A DNA stretch of 5,336 nucleotides. It comes from an uncultured Flammeovirgaceae bacterium. GTDB lineage: Bacteria; Bacteroidota; Bacteroidia; Cytophagales; Cyclobacteriaceae. Made by a program: the position numbers and the translations under genes. The notes below the pieces were generated by a model. The model was not told the origin of the DNA, searched no databases, and saw nothing but the letters and a program-made list of their open reading frames with translations. Positions 1 to 5,336 of the stretch are shown piece after piece; within the stretch, counting starts at the first letter, position 1; each line of letters begins with the position of its first letter. The stretch is from assembly GCA_937138955.1 (NCBI GenBank), contig CAKZPJ010000748.1, forward strand, positions 1 to 5,336, written 5' to 3'.

Positions 1-1
1 G

Positions 2-880
2 GAAGAAGTCATGCAGCGAATTACGGCCGGGGGTGGAGGGGCCTTTCTGCATCCTACCCATAATCTGAATGATCACTTGCGAAAAGTGGAAGACGAGGAT
101 TTGGATTTGAAAGCTGTATATCCCGATAAGGAAACTTCTTGGAAGTTAAGCTTTAAGAATATGCTATTTCCCTACCTGAATCCGGGCTTCTCGTTTTTTG
201 TAGGAATGTATTACCTATTGCTTACTTGGGTACTGGAAACAGATGCCAGTCGGGGAGCTGCCTCTTTGCTAGAACAACTAAGTGAAATCGGCGGACTGTG
301 GCTGGCGTTTGATGCATTCTTTCACGTACTAATTCGTAGCCCTCTTGCTTTCATTTTGGGAATGTTGTTGGTAGCCAGTTTTACGTGGTTTGCTGATGAG
401 AACGCCGGAAAGTCCAAGTACACTTGGATAATTGGATTCCTGCACGGCGGACTACATTTAGTAGTTTGTAGTTTATTGATCTGGGGCTTCGCCACTGTAA
501 ATCTAAGTTATCTAGAACTTGAAGTAATTAGCATTATTCAGGTAGTTCTATTTGCCGTAGAGATGACAGTCATCGGTAGTATCTGCGGGGGAATTCTGGT
601 AGGGCTATATTTAATGACCAGTAATTTGGTACTAGGCATTCACGACAATGAATCATTTTCGGCACTGCACGAAGAAGATTATAAGAACTTTCTACGATTT
701 CACTTGACTCCAACTCAGCTAACGCTGTATTCTATTGGCATAAAGCGGGTAAACAAGCATTGGGAAAGAAAAGGTAAGTTTGCTTTTAACGGCGAGCTAC
801 CTAAAGCCCACCTAATTGAACCACCTGTTATCTTAAAGACTACCAAGGCTAGGCAGCTTGAACGGAACGTTTCGGAATAG
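2..880 (+). CDS. Metallophosphoesterase-family membrane protein, C-terminal part (5' end off the window)
   Basis: The frame is open from the first complete codon at position 2, so the Met at 11 is probably internal and the gene starts upstream; 292 residues are visible. Counting from that Met, residues 4-17 carry the motif ITAGGGGAFLHPTH, which I recognise as the end of the calcineurin-like phosphoesterase domain in a family of large bacterial and plant membrane-linked phosphoesterases. After it come about four hydrophobic membrane segments (roughly 58-75, 108-127, 137-160, 174-205). The soluble tail contains the family-like stretch HDNESFSALHEEDYKNFLRF at 211-230 and ends in a basic region. 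The metal-binding residues would be in the missing N-terminal half, so catalytic activity cannot be judged here. By family, it is probably an inner-membrane phosphoesterase of unknown substrate. It converges on the minus-strand PPIase gene and is not part of that transcription unit. The family call rests mainly on the glycine-rich motif and the C-terminal stretch. Confidence 0.72.
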   Translation, partial: EEVMQRITAGGGGAFLHPTHNLNDHLRKVEDEDLDLKAVYPDKETSWKLSFKNMLFPYLNPGFSFFVGMYYLLLTWVLETDASRGAASLLEQLSEIGGLWLAFDAFFHVLIRSPLAFILGMLLVASFTWFADENAGKSKYTWIIGFLHGGLHLVVCSLLIWGFATVNLSYLELEVISIIQVVLFAVEMTVIGSICGGILVGLYLMTSNLVLGIHDNESFSALHEEDYKNFLRFHLTPTQLTLYSIGIKRVNKHWERKGKFAFNGELPKAHLIEPPVILKTTKARQLERNVSE

Positions 881-887
881 AGCGCAT

Positions 888-918
888 AAAAAAAAGCGAA
901 AGGAATTTTTCCTTTCGC
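888..918 (-). terminator. Intrinsic terminator of the PPIase transcription unit
   Basis: Positions 896-905 (GCGAAAGGAA) and 909-918 (TTCCTTTCGC) are perfect reverse complements: a 10-bp stem closed by a TTT loop (906-908). Eight A residues at 888-895 become a run of eight U in the minus-strand transcript, directly after the hairpin. That is the classic layout of a Rho-independent terminator for the minus-strand gene, whose stop codon lies about 30 bases upstream. Read on the plus strand, the hairpin is followed by CTCTAAAAATAT and has no U-run, so it should work poorly as a terminator for the converging phosphoesterase gene, although the stem may still protect that transcript's 3' end. Confidence 0.88.
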
Positions 919-948
919 CTCTAAAAATATCTATTACTAATCAATGGA

Positions 949-3063
949 TCAATAAAACTTGTACCGTTCGTCTTCAATATCAGCCGATTCTTCTACGGCC
1001 TCCGCAATGTTAAATGCTACCCGGGAACCGCGTTGCTGCTGAAGTTGATCTTTGTACGTAGCATAATCGGCAATTTCGGGGGCTTCGGTTAGGGCATTTA
1101 GCTTGATAATTACTACGCCGTTTTCAGTAGTGATCGGCTCCGATACTTGGCCTGATTCCATGGAAAACGCTTTTCCCACTGCCTCGGGGGCAAAACCTAC
1201 ATTGGGTAGAGTGTTGGTGCTAAACTTCAGATCGCTGCTCGAGTACACATTGGCATCAGTGCCGTATGCATCCGCAATTTCCTGTAGGCTACCTGAAAGT
1301 CCGTTAATTTTTTCTACGATCACATCGCCTTTCTTTTTGGCTTTTACTTTTGCTTCAACTTCTGGGCGCACATCGGCTAATTTGGCAGAACCTTCTTCAG
1401 CTTTTCCGGTTAAAACGGCTACAACGTAGGCATCTTCCAGCTCAAATACCTCAGAAATATCCCCTACCGAGGCATCTCTAAACGCCCATTGTACAACTTG
1501 ACGAGCATTAGTCAGCCCAGTTACAGTTTGTGCGTTTTTCTGAATGTTCTCAGCCTCGCGCATATCTAAAGAATCTTGATTAGCCCGACTATTGAAGCTA
1601 TCTGTTCCGTCAATTTCACTAGCAAATAGATCTGCCTCGCGGAAAGCCTCATCCCGGGTTTGGTCACTAGGGTATAATTCTCGTTCTACTACAGCTACTT
1701 TATACGCTTGGTTTGTGGCAGCTTCCGCTACTGTAATAATATGATAGCCATAATCAGTTTTGATTAACCGCCGGATCAGGCCAATTTCACTCTGACCGAA
1801 CACAGCATCTTCAAAGGGAGTTACCATTTGGCCTTCTGAGAACCAGCCTAAGTCACCACCTTGAGCCGAAGAACCATCTTCACTATGCTCGCGAGCCAAT
1901 TCAGCAAAGTCAGCTCCGTTGCGTAACTGATTGAGTAAACCCTGAGCTTCAGTGCGGGCTTCAGCTTCAGTGCGAGAGTCATCGGTTTTAATTAGGATAT
2001 GGCTGGCTCGAGCATAAGAGATAGTATCTTCGTAGATTTCGTCTACTTTATAAAGAGTATACACTTCGCCTTGAGTAAACGGGCCATATACACTTCCTTC
2101 AGTCATGCTAGACGCACTATCAGCTAAAGAGCCGGGCAAATTCCCCGGATTGAAAGATTGATAGGGAGCACCGCCCGAAACTGGGTCAGATTGAATTACA
2201 GCAAACGTTGAATCATTGGTTGCCTCGGCAAAATCAAGCTTCAGTTCTTCTAGTTCAGCCGTAAAATCTTCAGTATCAATTTCTGATGGTACAATAGGAA
2301 AGCGCACAAATTGTATAGCCCGACTTTCTTCTACCTCATATTCTTCTTGATGATTATCCAAGTAACTTTGCAACTCGGCATCGGTCACATTAACCGCTGA
2401 ATCTCCTACCGCGTAGTACGGTACATATAGATACTCTACTTCGGCCACCTTATTCTCAGCCTCGTACTGACGTTTGGCCTCCTCTTGGGTTACGTAGTTT
2501 CCGGCAATAAGTAGGTTATCGTACTTCAACCGTTCGCGGGCATCACGAAGATTCTGCTCATAAAGCTGCCATGATATTTGTTGGTCAGGTTGTAGTTGAG
2601 GCAATGCCTGGAGATAGTTTAGCAATTGATTGCGGTCAAACTCGCCGGTATTAGGGTCAGTAAATGACTGGCGGATACCCGGATCAATGTTATTGCCCTG
2701 CACCATGTCGATCAGCTCTCGCTCGGTGACGGTTATGCCTAATTTTCTGAACTGCTGACCGAATGCCTTTTCGGCAATTAGCTTGTTCCAAGCCTGCTGA
2801 CGAATTGAAGTCATTTCTTGCTCAGAAGGCTGGCGTTGCGAACGTAGGGCAAAATTCGCTTTCTGCTCGTTAATTTCCTGCAGGTACTCATCTTGAGAGA
2901 CTTCTTGTCCGGCAATCTCGCCCACAGTAGTATCAGGGCCACCCAGAATTTGGCCACCTGACCCACTAAGCAGGTCGCCACCTACTACAAACATGGTAAG
3001 GCCTATCGCCACCGCACCAACAATCAGTGCCGTTTTTTCCCGAATCTTTCCAATCAATGACAT
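949..3063 (-). CDS. ppiD: PpiD/SurA-like membrane-anchored peptidyl-prolyl cis-trans isomerase
   Basis: A 704-residue periplasmic foldase/chaperone anchored in the inner membrane. A short basic N-terminus (K6, R8, K10) precedes one transmembrane helix at about 12-30, giving the N-in/C-out topology of PpiD rather than a cleaved signal peptide. Residues about 45-200 form a SurA/PpiD-type helical chaperone region. A parvulin (PpiC) domain follows at about 350-446, with the hallmark segments SHILIK (H355), GGDLGWF (402-408, D404), the M413/F417 segment and YGYHII (H441); these catalytic-type positions are kept, unlike in E. coli PpiD, whose domain is regarded as inactive. The C-terminal 250 residues resemble degenerate parvulin tails. 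The length is a little above that of E. coli PpiD (about 620). The ATG at 3063 is followed at once by the anchor and has only A-rich sequence upstream, as is common in Bacteroidota. It lies downstream of the CNNM gene after a 221-bp spacer and ends at a strong terminator. Such genes are often annotated only as SurA N-terminal domain proteins; the ppiD name refers to architecture, not proven orthology. Confidence 0.9.
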   Translation of the reverse strand: MSLIGKIREKTALIVGAVAIGLTMFVVGGDLLSGSGGQILGGPDTTVGEIAGQEVSQDEYLQEINEQKANFALRSQRQPSEQEMTSIRQQAWNKLIAEKAFGQQFRKLGITVTERELIDMVQGNNIDPGIRQSFTDPNTGEFDRNQLLNYLQALPQLQPDQQISWQLYEQNLRDARERLKYDNLLIAGNYVTQEEAKRQYEAENKVAEVEYLYVPYYAVGDSAVNVTDAELQSYLDNHQEEYEVEESRAIQFVRFPIVPSEIDTEDFTAELEELKLDFAEATNDSTFAVIQSDPVSGGAPYQSFNPGNLPGSLADSASSMTEGSVYGPFTQGEVYTLYKVDEIYEDTISYARASHILIKTDDSRTEAEARTEAQGLLNQLRNGADFAELAREHSEDGSSAQGGDLGWFSEGQMVTPFEDAVFGQSEIGLIRRLIKTDYGYHIITVAEAATNQAYKVAVVERELYPSDQTRDEAFREADLFASEIDGTDSFNSRANQDSLDMREAENIQKNAQTVTGLTNARQVVQWAFRDASVGDISEVFELEDAYVVAVLTGKAEEGSAKLADVRPEVEAKVKAKKKGDVIVEKINGLSGSLQEIADAYGTDANVYSSSDLKFSTNTLPNVGFAPEAVGKAFSMESGQVSEPITTENGVVIIKLNALTEAPEIADYATYKDQLQQQRGSRVAFNIAEAVEESADIEDERYKFY

Positions 3064-3108
3064 ATTTTCTGCTGTGTTATATATTATCTTTCTACTTAAA
3101 TGCTATTG

Positions 3109-3158
3109 ATGAATAATGCATTAACTACATTGTTCGATCGTCATTACTTATTATTCAT
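3109..3158. repeat. Short inverted repeat in the 5' leader region of the PPIase gene
   Basis: ATGAATAAT at 3109-3117 is repeated as its reverse complement ATTATTCAT at 3150-3158, with a 32-base gap containing the palindrome CGATCG (3135-3140). The arms are short and AT-rich, so the hairpin alone would be weak. The arm resembles the ATGACTAATGAATAGTGA-type arms of the other spacer (4587-4728). The element lies between the candidate promoter at 3176-3183 and the PPIase start, so it would be in the 5' untranslated region. It could be a fragment of a dispersed intergenic repeat or chance in AT-rich sequence. Confidence 0.35.
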
Positions 3159-3175
3159 TTTCTCGAAACGAACCG

Positions 3176-3183
3176 CAAAGATA
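3176..3183 (-). promoter_or_regulatory. Candidate Bacteroidota -7 promoter element for the PPIase gene
   Basis: Plus-strand CAAAGATA reads TATCTTTG on the minus strand, an exact match to the Bacteroidota -7 consensus TAnnTTTG. It sits about 113 bases upstream of the PPIase start, which would place transcription initiation near 3170 and give a leader of roughly 100 bases. No good -33 TTTG/TTG is present at the usual 19-21 base spacing; the nearest T-rich candidate (TTTT, plus-strand 3207-3210) is 23 bases away. The call is therefore tentative. If real, it would uncouple the PPIase from the CNNM gene upstream. Confidence 0.42.
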
Positions 3184-3196
3184 AAAATTTCAGTTG

Positions 3197-3216
3197 ATTT
3201 ACTGGTAAAATTTACT
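3197..3216. repeat. Heptamer direct repeat with overlapping small palindrome upstream of the candidate promoter
   Basis: ATTTACT occurs at 3197-3203 and again at 3210-3216, a 13-base period. It overlaps the near-perfect palindrome GTAAA-A-TTTAC at 3205-3215. A wider pair, ACTGG (3201-3205) and CCAGT (3230-3234), brackets the same region. It lies just upstream (minus sense) of the TATCTTTG element, a position where an activator or repressor could bind. The units are short and AT-rich, so chance is a serious alternative. Confidence 0.25.
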
Positions 3217-3284
3217 AACGGTATTTCTGCCAGTTTAGAACAGAATATTAATTAAGCAAAAACACGCGTAGAATAGTTTATTAT

Positions 3285-4574
3285 TCAGAAGCTTTTTTTG
3301 GGGGGAATCGTCACTTTTACGTTATCGATACGGTTATCACTCATGGACATGACTGTGAACGTATAGGTTTCAGTTGGAATGATATTTCCCTTCTCAGGAA
3401 TCTCGCCGGTGAGGCTAAGTATATGTCCGCCTAGGGTATCATAATCTCCTTCCGGAATATTCCATTCGTACTTCTCATTGAGGTAATCTACCTCATGTCG
3501 GGCACTAATTAGATAGTTTTCTTCGTCAATTTTGAGCTCTACCCAGTCTTCGTCGTCGTGTTCGTCCTGAATCTCGCCAAAAATCTCTTCAATAATATCT
3601 TCCATACTCACAATACCGGCGGTTCCACCAAACTCATCTACTACCAACGCCAAACTTTTATGCTCCGTAATAAACTGAATCATTAACTCATTGGCCGGAA
3701 TTGTTTCCGGCACAATAATAATGGGAGTTAGAATTTGCTGAATGGTAATAGGCTTTTTAAAGAGCTCCAGGGAATGGCAGTAGCCAATAACATTATCGAT
3801 AGTTTCTTTATAAACCAGTATTTTGGAATGACCACTTTCAATAAATGCTTCTTTTAGTTCTGCTATATGGTCTTCGATATCAACAGCTACTACTTCAGTA
3901 CGAGGAATTAGACATTCCCGCACTTTTACCGTTTTAAACTCAAGCGCATTAGTAAAAATCTTGGCGTTAATTTTATGACCGTTTTCGTCGGTTTGTTCTT
4001 CTCGCAGAGCTTCACTCAGTGTATTTTTTACGTAATTATTCAAATCAGTCAGTCCAAACACGGGTTTGTCGTTACGGTACTCAAACCCCAGCACGTGAAT
4101 GATAACCCACTGCGATACTTTATCAATAATCCATACTGGGAAATAAAGTAGTCCGTAAATGAGTGTGAACGGAAGGGTTAATAGTGATAAAAGTCCATTG
4201 GGATCGATTAGGAACACGCTTTTAGGGGTGAATTCGGCTACAATCAGGACAATAAATGTGGCAATAATAGTTTGAGCAAGCAGAACCACTACATCGTTAT
4301 TAACAGCTTCCGGGATATGGCTTTCCAGTAGGGGTTCTAAGAACGTAGCTATAAAAAATGAGTAGAGCACTAAGGCTAGATTATTGCCAACTAGCGTAGT
4401 GCCAATAAAGCGAGTAGGGTGTTGGGTGAAATAAGAAAGAATTCGTCCAGAAAGAGAGCCTTGTTGCCCGGCTAATTCTATACGAAGTTTGTCAGCTGAT
4501 ATAAAGGCAATCTCAATACCGGAAAAGAAAGCTGAGAATAGCAGACAAATGACTACGATAATTAGAATATCCAT
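3285..4574 (-). CDS. CNNM/CorC-type transporter with CBS pair ("hemolysin family" protein)
   Basis: A 429-residue inner-membrane protein with the full three-part architecture of the family. The N-terminal CNNM (DUF21) domain has about four hydrophobic segments (3-25, 57-80, 95-118, 128-150), with FFSGIEIAF at 16-24, GNN at 63-65 and AEFTPKS at 113-119; S14, S18, N64/N65 and E114 lie where ion-site polar residues are expected in CorC/CNNM proteins. A CBS pair spans about 212-335, opening with VRECLIPRTEVVAV (218-231) and containing VVDEFGGTAGIVSMEDIIEE (311-330), the typical second-CBS signature. The CorC_HlyC domain covers about 343-426, with LGGHILSLTGEIPEKG at 381-396. Characterised relatives export Mg2+ coupled to Na+, with ATP bound by the CBS pair; the old hemolysin name is misleading. 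The Bacteroidota gliding protein GldE belongs to the same superfamily, but no gldD neighbour is visible, so I do not use that name. The ATG at 4574 directly precedes the first membrane helix. The C-terminus is coded by a C6-A7 run next to the stop. Confidence 0.9.
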   Translation of the reverse strand: MDILIIVVICLLFSAFFSGIEIAFISADKLRIELAGQQGSLSGRILSYFTQHPTRFIGTTLVGNNLALVLYSFFIATFLEPLLESHIPEAVNNDVVVLLAQTIIATFIVLIVAEFTPKSVFLIDPNGLLSLLTLPFTLIYGLLYFPVWIIDKVSQWVIIHVLGFEYRNDKPVFGLTDLNNYVKNTLSEALREEQTDENGHKINAKIFTNALEFKTVKVRECLIPRTEVVAVDIEDHIAELKEAFIESGHSKILVYKETIDNVIGYCHSLELFKKPITIQQILTPIIIVPETIPANELMIQFITEHKSLALVVDEFGGTAGIVSMEDIIEEIFGEIQDEHDDEDWVELKIDEENYLISARHEVDYLNEKYEWNIPEGDYDTLGGHILSLTGEIPEKGNIIPTETYTFTVMSMSDNRIDNVKVTIPPKKSF

Positions 4575-4586
4575 TTATAGTGGTTA

Positions 4587-4728
4587 ATGACTAATAATGA
4601 GTGATTGCTGAATTGTTAAACGATTGATTGCTAAGTGGTTCCCTAAAATCTATCTGAGGGCTTAGTCATCCCGGAACAAGCCGAAGATTAAGTTACGCAT
4701 TATTTATCAGTCACTATTCATTAGTCAT
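4587..4728. repeat. Imperfect inverted repeat with internal hairpin filling the spacer between two minus-strand genes
   Basis: The left arm at 4587-4607 (ATGACTAATAATGAGTGATTG) matches the reverse complement of 4708-4728 (ATGACTAATGAATAGTGACTG) at 17 of 21 positions without gaps. Between them is a second structure: CTAAG (4631-4635) and CCCT (4641-4644) pair with AGGG (4657-4660) and CTTAG (4661-4665), with a 5-base bulge and a 12-base loop. A further short pair, AGTCAT (4723-4728) with ATGACT (4741-4746), reaches into the end of the 60-residue gene. The 142-bp unit has the form of a small non-coding palindromic element (MITE- or REP-like) but no target-site duplication or second full copy can be seen. 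It could alternatively be an RNA fold that modulates read-through into the CNNM gene. I see no good TAnnTTTG promoter here. Confidence 0.5.
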
Positions 4729-4738
4729 CCATCATTAA

Positions 4739-4921
4739 TCATGACTCATCATTTTTGCGTTGGCGGAAATTGAACCAGAGCAGTAGTCCTACTGAAATCA
4801 TAAACAGCCAGTAGGAATAGCTAAGGCCAACCGTCATCGTTTCGTATACACCAATGATGAATACACCGACGCAGAGCGAAAAAATGATATAGTCAACCAG
4901 TTTCGTGTCAACTAACTTCAT
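4739..4921 (-). CDS. Small two-helix membrane protein of unknown function, coupled to lptC
   Basis: A 60-residue protein I cannot assign to a named family. Two hydrophobic segments are visible: about 9-26 (starting VDYIIFSLCVGVF) and about 31-50 (ending FMISVGLLLWF), joined by a very short turn near YETMTVG. The tail NFRQRKNDES is polar and basic, which suggests a helical hairpin with both ends in the cytoplasm. Its ATG starts one base after the TAA of lptC (TAATATG), with no evident ribosome-binding sequence of its own, so translation is probably coupled to lptC. That tight junction, and a sensible membrane topology, are the reasons to accept it as a real gene despite its size. The stop lies at the edge of the inverted-repeat spacer. 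Its role is inferred only from position between lptC and the CNNM gene: possibly an accessory to either membrane complex. Confidence 0.72.
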   Translation of the reverse strand: MKLVDTKLVDYIIFSLCVGVFIIGVYETMTVGLSYSYWLFMISVGLLLWFNFRQRKNDES

Positions 4922-4922
4922 A

Positions 4923-5336
4923 TTATTCTAAGGAAAAAATACCCGTTGGTTTGAGAATTTCGTAAGAGGAAAAATCTTCTTTTGCCTCTAATCCTTCTCC
5001 CATCAACAACTCACCGTCTGACTCAATCTCTACGTAGCGATCTGTGTTGATGCTACGTGTATCACGCTCCCAGTGCAGTAGTTCAGTTTCTAATTTTTCG
5101 CCAGTTTCCAGGTTCTTTACCACTACTTCACCTGTAGCGGTGTATTTGTTCTCTTCTTTGCTATAATAACCTTTATTCGCTTTAATAGACGTACTTTTCA
5201 CACCTTCTTCATTAAAGAATTCAATATAAAAACCTTCGGGGAAATCTAAGTCATCATTTCCGTACTGTAATTGTCGTTGGGCTTGTAACTTAATTCGCAC
5301 TTGAGCTGAATCGCTGTAAAGTAGTTCAGTATTAGT
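4923..5336 (-). CDS. lptC: LptC, lipopolysaccharide export periplasmic protein (5' end off the window)
   Basis: The frame is open to the right edge; 137 residues are visible and the N-terminal membrane anchor is missing. A GTG at 5298-5300 could be read as a start but is internal: the 12 codons before it (beginning TNTELLYSDSAQ) continue the family pattern. The visible part is the LptC beta-jellyroll. Counting from the first visible codon, FPEGFYIEFFNEEG at 32-45 is followed by alternating short strands, TGEVVV at about 68-73, GEKLETELLHW at 79-89, TDRYVEI at 98-104 and the closing GEGLEAKEDFSSYEI at 113-127. In characterised systems LptC sits in the inner membrane with LptB2FG and hands lipopolysaccharide to LptA. 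The remaining lpt genes are not in view. The gene is followed after one base by the small two-helix membrane protein gene, indicating one transcript. The sequence pattern is clear enough that I consider the assignment firm, although such proteins are very diverse. Confidence 0.88.
   Translation of the reverse strand, partial: TNTELLYSDSAQVRIKLQAQRQLQYGNDDLDFPEGFYIEFFNEEGVKSTSIKANKGYYSKEENKYTATGEVVVKNLETGEKLETELLHWERDTRSINTDRYVEIESDGELLMGEGLEAKEDFSSYEILKPTGIFSLE

Noticed and set aside
11..13. ATG as the start of the phosphoesterase-type gene
   Set aside because: The frame is open to the left edge and the protein would begin inside a conserved phosphoesterase motif, so this Met is most likely internal.
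896..930. The same hairpin as a plus-strand terminator of the phosphoesterase gene
   Set aside because: On the plus strand the stem is followed by CTCTAAAAATAT with no U-run; only the minus-strand reading has the A8-derived U-tract.
1103..1429. Plus-strand open frame of 108 codons inside the PPIase gene
   Set aside because: It is antisense to a well-supported gene, has no recognisable domain or ribosome-binding context, and its composition is what an opposite-strand shadow would give.
3293..3305. C6-A7 homopolymer run at the end of the CNNM gene as a programmed frameshift or phase-variation site
   Set aside because: In frame it reads CCC CCC AAA AAA AGC, which does not fit the X-XXY-YYZ slippery heptamer, and it lies five codons from the stop, so slippage would change only the last few residues. 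Ordinary Pro-Pro-Lys-Lys coding explains it.
4640..4660. TAGATTTT on the minus strand as a -7 promoter element for the CNNM gene
   Set aside because: It misses the final G of TAnnTTTG, and the nearest TTG lies 24 bases upstream, longer than the usual 19-21 base spacing. It also lies within the internal hairpin of the repeat element.
5298..5300. GTG as the start codon of the lptC gene
   Set aside because: Twelve sense codons run in frame from the window edge to it and fit the LptC pattern, and a protein starting there would lack the membrane anchor. The true start is beyond the window.

Overview
The window reads as chromosomal DNA of a member of the Bacteroidota, most likely Cytophagales or a close relative. 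This is inferred from the protein families, from start codons that lack a clear Shine-Dalgarno sequence, and from one good match to the Bacteroidota -7 promoter element (TAnnTTTG). I see no phage, transposase, CRISPR array, tRNA or rRNA. The content looks like core envelope housekeeping rather than an accessory island.

Layout, left to right. Positions 2-880 (+) hold the 3' part of a large metallophosphoesterase-type membrane protein whose catalytic half lies off the left edge. A strong hairpin with an A-run on its left (888-918) follows; read on the minus strand it is a textbook intrinsic terminator. Everything to its right is on the minus strand, in transcription order from the right edge: lptC (partial at its 5' end, 4923-5336), a 60-residue two-helix membrane protein (4739-4921) starting one base after the lptC stop, a 164-bp spacer with an inverted repeat, a CNNM/CorC-type transporter with a CBS pair (3285-4574), a 221-bp spacer with a candidate promoter, and a PpiD/SurA-like periplasmic peptidyl-prolyl isomerase (949-3063). 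The PPIase and phosphoesterase genes converge on the terminator.

How the genes fit together: LptC passes lipopolysaccharide from the inner-membrane ABC transporter towards the periplasmic bridge. The PpiD-like protein is an inner-membrane-anchored foldase/chaperone for exported proteins. The CNNM/CorC protein is probably an inner-membrane Mg2+/Co2+ efflux or homeostasis protein. The short two-helix protein has no recognised function. The run is therefore an envelope-biogenesis cluster, probably partly co-transcribed, with a possible separate promoter for the PPIase.

I found no convincing undescribed multi-gene system. The items most worth a second look are the uncharacterised small membrane protein coupled to lptC, the related inverted-repeat sequences in both spacers, and the repeated parvulin-tail motifs in the PPIase.
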